Assembly (NCBI GenBank): GCA_964404895.1
Contig: CAYOLV010000005.1
Coordinates: 124,001 to 188,000, forward strand
Source: JBGSUZ01 sp964404895
Lineage (GTDB): Bacteria; Bacillota; Clostridia; Peptostreptococcales; Acidaminobacteraceae
DNA length: 64,000 nucleotides
Direction of reading: 5' to 3'
In this document: in pieces, positions 23,900 through 32,646 of the stretch
Numbering within the stretch: position 1 is the stretch's first letter
How the letters are laid out: each line of letters begins with the position of its first letter
Notes under the pieces: model-generated
What the model saw: the letters and a program-made list of their open reading frames with translations, nothing else
Told to the model about the DNA's origin: nothing
Databases searched by the model: none
Program-made: the position numbers and the translations under genes

Positions 23900-24607
23900 T
23901 TATTTTAAATTCATTAAGGTTTCTGACTGTCCGCTTTGGCTAAATTCTTGGGCGATTTTTACTCTCAGGGCCATGGCCTCTTCTTTTCCAAGGGCATCGT
24001 AGGCAAACCACTGGACGAGGCTGAGGTTCACTTCATCGAAGTCTAAAAGGCCTCTAGAGAGCATCATGCTGTCCAAATAGAACAGTTCGTCTATCAGTTC
24101 CTCTCTCTGATCTTGGTCGAGAGGGGTCTGGCAGATAAATTTCTCGCAATAGGGTATTTTTTTCTCTGAAACGCTGGTCGGGACGATTATGTTCAGCTGT
24201 TCTGCCAGTTCGCGGCTCATCTCTCTGTTGCCCTCTAGAATCGCTTCATAGTTGGCTTCATATTCTTCCTTGTTTAGGTGGCCAAACACCCTGCACGGGA
24301 GCGGTCTGGCGTTATAGACGGCACATCTGCCATTTTCCCTAAGCAAAGGGCACTTCATCGGTCGAATCAACTCATTTAAATAATAGTCGACGGCTTTTTT
24401 TTCAAATAAATCTAACTCATTTTGCAAGATCAGCAGGCGTCTCAGGTTTAAGTACTCGCTGAAAAAAGTATTGACGGACTCAGAACAACAAGCTGTGCAG
24501 CCTGTGCAATCCCCTTCGGGAATGACCTTATAGAGTTCCTCCAACTGAGTTTCATAGTCTGCTTCTTCAAAATAGATCAGTGCTTTTTCATTTGTATGCT
24601 TCATCAT
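23900..24607 (-). CDS. YkgJ family cysteine-cluster protein
   Basis: About 235 residues. It carries the YkgJ-type metal-binding cysteines GDCTGCTACC near residue 33 and CPLLRENGRCAVYNARPLPC near 88-107. The family is predicted to bind zinc or an Fe-S cluster; its function is unknown. Two adjacent ATG codons (24607, 24604) follow GGAG by a few bases; a longer start at 24616 lacks that site. It is monocistronic, facing away from the glutaredoxin gene. Confidence 0.8.
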   Translation of the reverse strand: MMKHTNEKALIYFEEADYETQLEELYKVIPEGDCTGCTACCSESVNTFFSEYLNLRRLLILQNELDLFEKKAVDYYLNELIRPMKCPLLRENGRCAVYNARPLPCRVFGHLNKEEYEANYEAILEGNREMSRELAEQLNIIVPTSVSEKKIPYCEKFICQTPLDQDQREELIDELFYLDSMMLSRGLLDFDEVNLSLVQWFAYDALGKEEAMALRVKIAQEFSQSGQSETLMNLK

Positions 24608-24677
24608 CGGCTCCATTTCGCTTATTTTTTAAGGATTTGGGTATAGAACAGATAGTAGCTGCGCAGGAGGTGTTTTT

Positions 24678-24914
24678 ATGAAAATAGTGATTTATACAAA
24701 TTCCGCGTGTCCTCATTGCCTCGCTTTAAAAGATTATTTTAACCAACATCACATTATGTATCAAGAAAAAAATATAGGAGAAGACCTTCATGCACGCATG
24801 GAATTGATTGAGAGAAAAATACTGGCCGTGCCTGTCATCTGTATTGACGACACCGAATGGATTGTTGGCTTTACACCTTCAAAGTTAGAACACCTTATAG
24901 GAGAAAATTCTTGA
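24678..24914 (+). CDS. Glutaredoxin-like thiol-disulfide protein
   Basis: A 78-residue thioredoxin-fold protein with the active site CPHC (11-14), the cis-proline segment AVPVIC (about 56-61) and the C-terminal IVGFTPSKLEHLIG. It is close to the NrdH/clostridial glutaredoxin-like group. GCAGGAGGTG precedes the ATG. It is divergent from the YkgJ gene and ends at a long hairpin shared with the convergent 39-residue ORF. Confidence 0.9.
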   Translation: MKIVIYTNSACPHCLALKDYFNQHHIMYQEKNIGEDLHARMELIERKILAVPVICIDDTEWIVGFTPSKLEHLIGENS

Positions 24915-24939
24915 TGTTAAAAACATTTCTGCTTCATTT

Positions 24940-24998
24940 GGAACAATAAAAAAAGTCGTTACCTTCTTTATCTCGGTTACGACTTTTTTTATTGTTCC
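24940..24998. terminator. Long bidirectional terminator between the glutaredoxin gene and a small ORF
   Basis: A 24-bp stem (GGAACAATAAAAAAAGTCGT and onward) has one mismatch and an 11-base loop. A- and T-runs inside the stem allow termination on both strands. On the minus strand it includes the end of the 39-residue ORF. Confidence 0.85.
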
Positions 24999-25108
24999 AT
25001 TTCATTTGTCATTGCATGATAGCTCTCAATTACAATCGGTTCAACTCGTGAAGGTGAATCTAAAAATTTGTATAAAGCCAACAAGCAGACAACTCCAATC
25101 AGTTCCAT
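24989..25108 (-). CDS. Small single-pass membrane protein, 39 residues
   Basis: The sequence starts MELIGVVCLLALYKFLDSP and ends with an acidic tail. The hydrophobic N-terminal stretch (3-16) is followed by a polar region. Support for expression: a ribosome binding site GGAGAGGAG about 9 bases upstream, an extended -10 promoter TGCTATACT (25152-25144) with TTGACG upstream (25175-25170), and a dedicated terminator hairpin. No family is recognised. Confidence 0.6.
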   Translation of the reverse strand: MELIGVVCLLALYKFLDSPSRVEPIVIESYHAMTNEMEQ

Positions 25109-25219
25109 ATTTGCGTACTCCTCTCCTTAATTATCTTAAGTCGAGTATAGCACGTGCAAAGAAATAAAACGTCAAAATAGATTAAAGTGTCATTGATCTG
25201 TATTATTTGTCACACGCCC

Positions 25220-26116
25220 TTAACATAGTTCATCATTTTTTAACAATTCTCTGATGAGAATCAAACCCTCTCGATAATAGTCTAGACCTCTGAAGTACTG
25301 AGCTGCCTCTACTAAAATCGGTTTGTTGAAGGACGCAAGGTACGGAATCACCTCTGCTGGTGTAAACGCCCAGCCATCTTCCCTTGTCTGCTCTAAATGG
25401 GGAATAATGTGCCGATAGTCTTTATAGGATTTTAAGCTATTGTAATAGCCCGAACCGTAGACATTCCAAATATGAAAGCCGATGCAGTGAGGCGCTAAAC
25501 CTTTCAGGACTTCGTCAAAATCAAAATGATGTTTATAACAGCTAAAATACAAGTGTCCTGTATCTAAAAGAGGCGCAATGTGGCCGAAGGGTTTCAATTT
25601 TTCAATCCAATCTTCATAGTGGGCAAAACGGGCATTGGTGGCGAAATACTCTAGCGCAATTATACATTCGTAGCGCTGACCTAGACTGTCAATTCGTTCC
25701 AAAGTCTTTTCTAGCAACAGGTCAAAGTCTTCGTGATATACCGTTTCCATGTCATAAATACCTGGGAAGTGGATGACAAAATAAATTGGTTTATAATTTC
25801 TTGTCAATTGACTTAAATTGTTTTCCAACATATCAAAGGATAATTTTCTTTTTTCAGGATCAGGGTCTAAATAAAAGGCATCATAACAATCGTGTTTTTG
25901 CTGCCAATCCTCTGGTAAATAAATGGGGAGGTGGATGGCGTAGGGCATCTTCATCCCTTTGGCATCTTCTAAGTCTCCAAGCATTTTTTCAACCATTGCC
26001 TGGTCGCAGAAATGTCTATTGATGCTGGTTTCGATAAAACTATAGCCCAAGGCCTTAATTTCTTTTGCACTGAGATAACCACTGTTACAGCCAAGATTTT
26101 CAAGCATAAACGCCAT
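25220..26116 (-). CDS. Xylose isomerase-like TIM-barrel protein
   Basis: A 298-residue protein of the AP-endonuclease-2/sugar-isomerase TIM-barrel superfamily. Metal-site-like residues occur in order along the barrel: AIHLPIYLP, FVIHFPG, IALEYFAT, PLLDTGHLYF, GFHIWNVYG and PILVEAAQ. The substrate cannot be inferred. The ATG at 26116 follows AAAGGA by 8 bases. It is monocistronic. Confidence 0.75.
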   Translation of the reverse strand: MAFMLENLGCNSGYLSAKEIKALGYSFIETSINRHFCDQAMVEKMLGDLEDAKGMKMPYAIHLPIYLPEDWQQKHDCYDAFYLDPDPEKRKLSFDMLENNLSQLTRNYKPIYFVIHFPGIYDMETVYHEDFDLLLEKTLERIDSLGQRYECIIALEYFATNARFAHYEDWIEKLKPFGHIAPLLDTGHLYFSCYKHHFDFDEVLKGLAPHCIGFHIWNVYGSGYYNSLKSYKDYRHIIPHLEQTREDGWAFTPAEVIPYLASFNKPILVEAAQYFRGLDYYREGLILIRELLKNDELC

Positions 26117-26200
26117 ATCTGAATTCCTTTCGAAAAAACATTTCTATGCCTTTTAGCTTATCACAGCCCAGATTTCTTGACCAGTTAATCACTCAAAAGT

Positions 26201-26356
26201 TTAGTAATTGATTTCACAACCCTTTGTCAATAATTCCTGAATAGAAAGGGTTTCACCATCGATTATAATAGACGCTTGTTGAAAAGCAACGCCAGCTAGG
26301 GCTAAGCCTAGAAGTGCTGCAATTGCAAGCCATTTCGCAATTTTTCGAAGTTTCAT
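26201..26356 (-). CDS. Small exported or membrane-anchored protein, 51 residues
   Basis: The N-terminus MKLRKIAKWLAIAALLGLAL is a positively charged region followed by a hydrophobic core, as in a signal sequence or anchor. A short polar tail with one cysteine follows (LLTKGCEINY). AGGAGGG lies 6 bases before the ATG. The gene starts 11 bases after the DUF1700 gene and is probably the third gene of the PadR-DUF1700 operon. No family is recognised. Confidence 0.65.
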   Translation of the reverse strand: MKLRKIAKWLAIAALLGLALAGVAFQQASIIIDGETLSIQELLTKGCEINY

Positions 26357-26367
26357 TTGAAGCCCTC

Positions 26368-26991
26368 CTATCTGTTCTTCATAAGGGGTTCGCCCTTGAT
26401 AACTTTTAAATTTAATTTAAGATATTGGATCGTCCCGATATAGAACCATTTGGTCAGCCATGCGCTGCCTATGCCAATCAGTCCGCCGCTGGCACCAAAG
26501 AATATGCCAAGACCCAGTAAGCCAATAGAAAAGACGTCCGAATTGTAGCTGACAGCTTCTCCCAAGTGAATGAACAGACTCAAGTCTCCGCCTAACAAGC
26601 CAATAATGCCAACCCCTGCTAGGGCAACACCACTGATAACAAAACCAAAAGCGACTGCGTATATGCCGATTAATACCCCTAACAAACCAAAGAAGGGGCC
26701 CACCACAAAGATGAGGTTGAGAAGCCCTAACCCTGCTGTTGCTAAAACGGCTCGAACAATATTACCAGAAGTATGATTGGTTTCTGCATTTTTAATGACT
26801 TTTGACATACTGTACTGTCTGGCAATCAGTTCAGGGCTACCCAACTTTGAAATGACCTCTTCTTCACTCTCGCCATTTTCTACAGCCACCGTTATATGCT
26901 CTTCATAATCATAAAGTATGTCTTTGCGTTCTGAATCTGCTAAAAATCTTAACCGTTCTTCCAAACGTTTTAAAAATGTCGATTTATCCAT
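26368..26991 (-). CDS. DUF1700 (HAAS domain) membrane protein
   Basis: A 207-residue protein. The N-terminal helical HAAS/DUF1700 domain (about 1-65) has the pattern FLKRLEERLRFLADSERKDI and DYEEHITVAVENGESEEEVI. It is followed by about four transmembrane segments between 78 and 195. Such proteins are nearly always encoded with a PadR regulator and take part in envelope-related responses. It overlaps padR by 8 bases. Confidence 0.88.
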   Translation of the reverse strand: MDKSTFLKRLEERLRFLADSERKDILYDYEEHITVAVENGESEEEVISKLGSPELIARQYSMSKVIKNAETNHTSGNIVRAVLATAGLGLLNLIFVVGPFFGLLGVLIGIYAVAFGFVISGVALAGVGIIGLLGGDLSLFIHLGEAVSYNSDVFSIGLLGLGIFFGASGGLIGIGSAWLTKWFYIGTIQYLKLNLKVIKGEPLMKNR

Positions 26992-27307
26992 TCCGATCCT
27001 CTCCTTTGATAATTGAACTTACCCCTTCATTGAACAGTTCCCATTCTGCAACCAGTGCTTTTTGCTCTCGCTTCCCTATATCCGTCAAAGTGTAATACTT
27101 TCTCGGGGGGCCTTCAGAGGACTCCTTTAAATAGGTAGTGAACATTCCTTCGTTCATTAATCTTCTGAGCAGCGGATAAATGGTACCCTCCGAAATGCTG
27201 ATGTTTTGAGATATTTCGTTGACCAGTTCGTAACCATAACAGTCTTTCCGACTGAGTATGGACAAGACGCATAACTCTAAGACGCCTTTTTTGAATTGAA
27301 TATTCAT
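26984..27307 (-). CDS. PadR family transcriptional regulator
   Basis: A 107-residue winged-helix regulator: VLELCVLSILSRKDCYGYEL, SEGTIYPLLRRLMNEGMF and PPRKYYTLTDIGKR are the family hallmarks. The start is set at ATG 27307, with GGAGATGG upstream. It is the first gene of the PadR-DUF1700-small protein operon and probably represses it. Confidence 0.93.
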   Translation of the reverse strand: MNIQFKKGVLELCVLSILSRKDCYGYELVNEISQNISISEGTIYPLLRRLMNEGMFTTYLKESSEGPPRKYYTLTDIGKREQKALVAEWELFNEGVSSIIKGEDRNG

Positions 27308-27447
27308 TGTCCATCTCCCTTCTTTCGATTTTAACTTTTTGCTTCCTATTTTCAGCTGATGCAGCAGATTTATATGTGTTTGAATATAACCTATCACACG
27401 CTATCTTATTATACAAGGTAGCTTACGATGTTTTAATGCATTCTTAA

Positions 27448-27474
27448 TGAAATTTGAATAATTTTCACCGATTT
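27448..27474 (+). promoter_or_regulatory. Sigma-D (flagellar sigma-28)-like promoter
   Basis: TGAA, a 15-base spacer and ACCGATTT resemble the sigma-28 consensus TAAA-N15-GCCGATAT (3 of 4 and 6 of 8 matches). It lies 46 bases upstream of the FliD-like gene. A TATAAT immediately downstream (about 27479-27484) could instead be a sigma-A -10. Confidence 0.4.
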
Positions 27475-27520
27475 GGGTATATAATCAATGTGGAATGTGC
27501 ATGTGGAGGTGAGCCTCATT

Positions 27521-28807
27521 ATGTTAGTGAATCCCAGCATTTACAACAACACAGGGAAATATACGAGCAATTATGATCTGCTCACGCTCGAAAGACGTAC
27601 GGGTGTCTCTACTTCAAGGAGTAAAAACACCTCTGGTTACCCTTACAAAAATTCTTTAACGGAACAGATCAACCAAGCTAAGTATGAAACTATTAGAAAG
27701 TTTGCATTCAATTATCGAACTGATCTAAACGCGGTTCTCAGCACAGTTAAGTTGCTTGCCAATAACAAAAGCACTGTTTATGACGACAGAAAAGCAGTAG
27801 AAACTTCTAAGGCTTTTGACGTCAAGACCAAAGAAGGTGCTACCCTTGGGAAGCAAAACTTAAAAGTTTCACAGCTTGCTACCGCACAGGTCAATACTTC
27901 AACATTCAAGCCTAAAAATGCCACTTTCGAGAATGACTTAAACGGTCAATTGACCATCAGTAAAAACGGAAAAGAAAAAACCTTAGACTTCACCCTTAAA
28001 AAAGGGGAATCAACTGAGGACGGCTATCTGAGACTCTCTAAAACCATCAATCAATCTAACGCTGGGGTCACCGCAGAAGTTAAAAGCGACACCATGGGAT
28101 ACACCACACTTAAAATTACTTCTAATGAAACCGGCAAGGAGGCTGGCTTTAAGTTATCAGGCACTTTAGCAGATACTCTTGAGCTTAATAACAAGCAAAC
28201 CGATGGTCAAAATATGACTTATGAACTCAATGGCAAAAAAGGCGAATCGGCAAACAATCAACTCAATTTAGACGATGATAAAGTACAAATTGACGTCAAA
28301 GCAACCAATGCCGAGGCTGATTCATTTGAAATCAAGGAATCTTCAGAGACCTTGGTGAACACGCTAAAAGAGTTCGCTACGACTATGAATCAGTTTGTGG
28401 CAAACCAACAGGATAGCGATAATCCTGCCATGAAAGCCATCCTCAAACAAATGACCAGTACTGTCAGAAAATCCATCGACAAAATGGATCTTAAAGGCAT
28501 TGAGATGGATCAAAACGGTCAAATGACTGTGGATGAAACCACACTTAATAAAGAACTGGAAACAAAAGGCGACGCCGTGAAAGAAGCTTTGACTGCCTTC
28601 GATGGTTTTGCCGCTAATCTGACTCGAAAAACAGAACAATTGCTCAAGTCTCCACTGGGCAATTTGACACCTAAGACCAACAACACAGAGAACCGAACTT
28701 TAGGCGATTCTCTGAATGCTTATATGTACAACTACAGTGCACAGTCCATGATTACAAATCTCAACCAGTTGAATACAACTGGCAGCATAATGGATATTCG
28801 AATTTAA
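27521..28807 (+). CDS. FliD/flagellar-hook-associated-like protein
   Basis: A 428-residue secreted-type protein without a signal peptide, rich in Asn, Thr, Lys and Gly with few Cys residues. A segment near 113-140 (LGKQNLKVSQLATAQVNTST) resembles the FliD N-terminal domain, where the chain enters the D2-D3 region. The C-terminus has a long helical segment ending in MYNYSAQSMITNLNQLN, like flagellar axial proteins. ATG 27521 follows GGAGGTGA by 8 bases. No other flagellar gene is nearby, so it is an orphan. FliD or another type III-exported filament protein is possible. Confidence 0.55.
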   Translation: MLVNPSIYNNTGKYTSNYDLLTLERRTGVSTSRSKNTSGYPYKNSLTEQINQAKYETIRKFAFNYRTDLNAVLSTVKLLANNKSTVYDDRKAVETSKAFDVKTKEGATLGKQNLKVSQLATAQVNTSTFKPKNATFENDLNGQLTISKNGKEKTLDFTLKKGESTEDGYLRLSKTINQSNAGVTAEVKSDTMGYTTLKITSNETGKEAGFKLSGTLADTLELNNKQTDGQNMTYELNGKKGESANNQLNLDDDKVQIDVKATNAEADSFEIKESSETLVNTLKEFATTMNQFVANQQDSDNPAMKAILKQMTSTVRKSIDKMDLKGIEMDQNGQMTVDETTLNKELETKGDAVKEALTAFDGFAANLTRKTEQLLKSPLGNLTPKTNNTENRTLGDSLNAYMYNYSAQSMITNLNQLNTTGSIMDIRI

Positions 28808-28834
28808 CGTACTGACACTATATAAGGAGTTCAA

Positions 28835-30463
28835 ATGAAGACTATTTTTTACAATGGCACAATTTTAGATGCATCAGACTTTAACACTTATGAGGCCTTG
28901 GCCGTTGACCAAGGTCTCATTTCTATGAAGGGAACATTCTCGGACTGTAAAGCCGCCTTAGGTTCAGAGACAACATTGGTAAATTTGGAAGGGGCTGTAC
29001 TTTTCCCAGGCTTCAACGACAGCCATATGCATCTTTTAGGCTATGGTCAATTCCTCTTTCAAGCCAATTTAGTGCCTTCAAAATCTTTAGAAGATATTGT
29101 CTCTATAGGCTTACAGTTTTTGGAGACTAGTGGACTTCATAAGGAGGACTGGCTTCTGGGTAGGGGGTGGAATCAAGATAATTTCCAGTTTCCAATTATG
29201 CCAACCCGTGAGTTGCTAGATCAAATCAGCGAGACCCATCCCATCTTTTTCGGAAGAGCTTGCGGTCATCTCGGAGTTGCCAATACCAAAGCCCTTGAAC
29301 TGTCAGGAATCTTAGACCACCCTGATCAGCATGTGGACGGCGGTCACATCGACTTGAACTTCGACGGGCTTCCCACTGGCATCTTAAGGGAAAATGCCAT
29401 GAATCTGATTACCAGCCAAATTCCCTCTCCAAGTGAAAGTTTGATTGAAAAATATATTGAGGGCGCTCAGTCTGCCCTCTTCTCAGGCGGAATTACCAGC
29501 GTTCAGTCCGACGACTTGTGCTGCCTGCCCTTAGAAGACACTGATAAAATTCTAAGAACTTTTGAAAAAATGGGCTTAAGCGGGCAACTCAAAATATCAG
29601 TTCACGAACAAAGTCTCATGCGGACTTTGACTCACTTTAGGGCTCAACTGGACAAGGGCTATACCTATGTAAAGTCCTTTGGCACCTTTTCTTACGGCCC
29701 CCTTAAAATACTGGGCGATGGATCACTCGGCGCTCGAACAGCCTATCTTCGCCAACCTTACTCCGACGCCCCTGAAATGCAGGGCATTCCCATGTACACC
29801 CAAGAAGAATTGAACGACCTGGTTCAGCTGGCTTTTGAACATAAAATTCCAGTGGCTATTCACGGCATTGGCGACGGCATGATTGAAAGAGCCCTCAACG
29901 CCATTGAACAGGGTCAGAAGAACTGTTCTGAGGCCCCTGAAAGAAATGCTATCGTGCATTGCCAAATCACTGACAAAGTGATGCTTCAGCGCATGAAAAC
30001 CATGAATGTGATTGGAATGGTTCAGCCTATATTTTTAGATTACGACCTTCACATGGTGGAAGCCAGAGTGGGTAAGGAGAGGGCTAAGACGACTTACGCT
30101 TTTAAAACCATGGAGAAAATGGGAATTCACACTTGCTACGGCACCGATTGTCCCGTAGAAGGGTTTGATGTTTTTAAAGGTATTCAGTGCGCTGTCACCC
30201 GACAAGATCTGCACCATCAACCTGAAGGAGGCTGGCTCCCAGAGGAAGCCGTCACAGTTAGAGAAGCCTTAAAGGCATATACCTTAGGTTCGGCCTACGC
30301 TTCTTCAGAGGAATCTGTGAAGGGTTGCTTCGAAATAGGCATGGCAGCCGATTTAGTAGTCTTAGATCAAAATCCCCTTGAGGTTCCTCTGGAACAGTTA
30401 TCAAAAATTCGTATTTTAGCCACTTATAAAAATGGAGAACAGGTTTACTCATGGAAAATTTAA
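28835..30463 (+). CDS. YtcJ-like metal-dependent amidohydrolase
   Basis: A 542-residue amidohydrolase of the YtcJ/AMDH-3 group. Metal ligands are visible in FPGFNDSHMHLLG (HxH). Others occur further on in KILGDGSLGART, PVAIHGIGD, IVHCQITD and YGTDCPVEGFD (metal-site aspartate), and the C-terminal beta-sandwich closes with AADLVVLDQNPL. The substrate is unknown. AGGAG lies 6 bases upstream of the ATG. The gene overlaps mutY by 13 bases. Confidence 0.88.
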   Translation: MKTIFYNGTILDASDFNTYEALAVDQGLISMKGTFSDCKAALGSETTLVNLEGAVLFPGFNDSHMHLLGYGQFLFQANLVPSKSLEDIVSIGLQFLETSGLHKEDWLLGRGWNQDNFQFPIMPTRELLDQISETHPIFFGRACGHLGVANTKALELSGILDHPDQHVDGGHIDLNFDGLPTGILRENAMNLITSQIPSPSESLIEKYIEGAQSALFSGGITSVQSDDLCCLPLEDTDKILRTFEKMGLSGQLKISVHEQSLMRTLTHFRAQLDKGYTYVKSFGTFSYGPLKILGDGSLGARTAYLRQPYSDAPEMQGIPMYTQEELNDLVQLAFEHKIPVAIHGIGDGMIERALNAIEQGQKNCSEAPERNAIVHCQITDKVMLQRMKTMNVIGMVQPIFLDYDLHMVEARVGKERAKTTYAFKTMEKMGIHTCYGTDCPVEGFDVFKGIQCAVTRQDLHHQPEGGWLPEEAVTVREALKAYTLGSAYASSEESVKGCFEIGMAADLVVLDQNPLEVPLEQLSKIRILATYKNGEQVYSWKI

Positions 30464-31527
30464 CTTTTCAAGAAGCTTTGCTGAGCTGGTATCACTTAAA
30501 CCACCGGGTATTGCCTTGGCGAGAAAGTCACGAGCCTTATCGTATTTGGCTCTCTGAAATCATGTTGCAGCAAACACAAGTTGCCACTGTAATAGATTAT
30601 TTTAATCGATTTACAAAGTCTTACCCAGATATTTTTAGCTTAGCCAATGCCAAGGAAGACGATGTCTTCAAACTTTGGGAAGGACTCGGCTATTACTCAA
30701 GAGCTAGAAATCTCATGAAGTGTGCCCGAGTTCTCGTTTCAGACTTTGGTGGTGTTTTTCCAGAAGATGAAAAATCGCTTTTAAAACTTCCTGGGATAGG
30801 GCCCTATACTGCTGGTGCTATTCTCAGCATCGCCTACAACCAAAAAGTACCTGCTGTAGATGGGAATGTTTTTAGAGTTTACTCAAGACTCTATGCTATA
30901 GACGATGATATTGCCGACCCCAAAACCCGCACAACCTTTGAAACGTTGGTCAAAAGTGATTTACCTGAAGACCGTCGGCATTTTAACCAAGGTTTGATGG
31001 AGCTGGGCGCAAGAATTTGTACCCCGAAGTCTCCAAAATGTGAAATTTGCCCTATTTCTACCTATTGCAAGGCTTTTGAACTTGGGAACACCATGGCGTT
31101 TCCCGTGAAAACGAAAAAGGTCAAACGCACTTTTCATAATGTGGCAGTTGCTTATGTGACTTACCAAGATCAAGTTCTTTTGATAAAAAGACCGCCAGAA
31201 GGGCTTCTAGGAAGTCTTTGGGGCTTTCCTGCTGTGGAGCTTTCCAGTGATGCAGATTTCGAGGCTGAGAAAACCGCCTTAACAGATTGGCTCTCGGAAT
31301 ATTTGGATTTGAATTTTTTATCAACGGGAACCACCCCTGCCAGCAGTGCCAAACATGTCTTTACCCATAAGACTTGGCAAATGAATCTTTGGGCAGTAGA
31401 AGCCGAAGAAAAAATCATGACCGATTTTCCTGAGATGGCATGGGTTAAACGAGAAAGCATTTCCAACTATGCCCTTCCTACAGCTTTTGTCAAATTGATT
31501 GAACGACAGAAAAGGACTGACAAGTAA
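30451..31527 (+). CDS. mutY: A/G-specific adenine glycosylase MutY
   Basis: Removes adenine mispaired with 8-oxoguanine. It has 358 residues. Catalytic Glu36 lies in LSEIMLQQTQ; the helix-hairpin-helix LPGIGPYTAGAIL is followed by the catalytic Asp137 in VDGNVFRVYSR. The Fe-S cluster cysteines C190, C197, C200 and C206 follow the C-x6-C-x2-C-x5-C pattern. The C-terminal NUDIX-like domain (about 225-350) contains GLLGSLWGFP. It is translationally coupled to the amidohydrolase gene and ends at a strong terminator. Confidence 0.96.
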   Translation: MENLTFQEALLSWYHLNHRVLPWRESHEPYRIWLSEIMLQQTQVATVIDYFNRFTKSYPDIFSLANAKEDDVFKLWEGLGYYSRARNLMKCARVLVSDFGGVFPEDEKSLLKLPGIGPYTAGAILSIAYNQKVPAVDGNVFRVYSRLYAIDDDIADPKTRTTFETLVKSDLPEDRRHFNQGLMELGARICTPKSPKCEICPISTYCKAFELGNTMAFPVKTKKVKRTFHNVAVAYVTYQDQVLLIKRPPEGLLGSLWGFPAVELSSDADFEAEKTALTDWLSEYLDLNFLSTGTTPASSAKHVFTHKTWQMNLWAVEAEEKIMTDFPEMAWVKRESISNYALPTAFVKLIERQKRTDK

Positions 31528-31552
31528 GCATTTGCTTCACTTGTCAGTCCTT
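31511..31552 (+). terminator. Terminator of mutY
   Basis: Arms AAAAGGACTGACAAGT and ACTTGTCAGTCCTTTT enclose a 10-base loop. The hairpin overlaps the mutY stop codon. Confidence 0.9.
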
Positions 31553-31621
31553 TTGAATTTGAGTATTTAGTTTCGTTCAGATTACTCTTTTCCCAAGCTT
31601 AACTGTCTAGGCTAAACTTTA

Positions 31622-32557
31622 TTATTTCTCAGGGTGATCAGTTCTAACAATTTCTGCAAGAGATGCAAATGTTCCTGCAAGTCCCTGCATATCTGAAGGA
31701 ATGATCAATTTTGTTGCTTTGCCGTCTGCAACTTTTGTAAGCGCTTCAAAGCTCTTAAGGGTGAGAACGGCTTGGTCTGCATTGGCACCTTTGAGCATTT
31801 CAAGACCTTGAGCGGTAGCTTCTTGCACCATTCTAATCGCTTGTGCTTGACCTTCTGCTTCACGGATAGCCGCTTCTTTTTTCGCTTCAGCATTAAGGAT
31901 TGCAGATTGCTTCGCACCTTCTGCAGCTAAAATTGCAGATTCTTTTTGCCCTTCTGCAACAAGAACCGCTGAACGTTTTTCCCCTTCTGCTCTGAGAATA
32001 GATTCACGACGTTCTCTCTCTGCTCTCATTTGCTTTTCCATAGCTTCTTGAATATCTGTCGGCGGAAGGATGTTCTTCACTTCTACACGGTTGACTTTAA
32101 TCCCCCACGGGTCAGTGGCTTCATCTAAAATACTTCTCATTTGTGTGTTAATTAAATCTCTTGAAGTCAGCGTTTCATCTAATTCGATGTTACCGATGAT
32201 ATTTCTAAGAGTTGTAGCTGTTAAGTTTTCAAGGGCTACAATCGGTCTAGCTACGCCATAAGTGTAAAGCTTTGGATCTGTGATTTGATAGTAGATGACT
32301 GTATCGATTTTGATGGTAACGTTATCTTTTGTAATAGCTGGTTGAGGCGGAAAATCGATTACGTGTTCTTTTAAAGAAACTTTGTTGGCAATACGGTCCA
32401 TTAACGGAATTTTAATTCTAAGACCTACGTTCCAAGTGGTGATATATGCCCCTAAACGCTCAATAACATAGGCATTGGCCTGTGGCACAACGCGGATGTT
32501 GGTAATGACTAAGATGAGAATTAAAATGCCAAATATAACTAATGCTGTAACTTCCAT
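31622..32557 (-). CDS. SPFH/stomatin-like membrane protein (QmcA type)
   Basis: A 311-residue protein with one N-terminal transmembrane segment (about 3-24), an SPFH/band 7 domain (about 25-180) and a long Ala/Glu-rich coiled coil (about 180-255) with repeats such as ILAAEGAKQSAILNAEAKKE. The start is set at ATG 32557, with AAGGAGGAG 8 bases upstream. It is encoded 89 bases downstream of an NfeD gene. NfeD-SPFH pairs organise membrane microdomains and protease access. A second such pair lies at 43.7-45.7 kb. Confidence 0.9.
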   Translation of the reverse strand: MEVTALVIFGILILILVITNIRVVPQANAYVIERLGAYITTWNVGLRIKIPLMDRIANKVSLKEHVIDFPPQPAITKDNVTIKIDTVIYYQITDPKLYTYGVARPIVALENLTATTLRNIIGNIELDETLTSRDLINTQMRSILDEATDPWGIKVNRVEVKNILPPTDIQEAMEKQMRAERERRESILRAEGEKRSAVLVAEGQKESAILAAEGAKQSAILNAEAKKEAAIREAEGQAQAIRMVQEATAQGLEMLKGANADQAVLTLKSFEALTKVADGKATKLIIPSDMQGLAGTFASLAEIVRTDHPEK

Positions 32558-32646
32558 TAATAACTCCTCCTTCAAATAATGTTAAAACTAGTAATCATTT
32601 AAAATCTGATAAATTTGGAATAGACTATCAGAAGTTCTGTAAGCGT

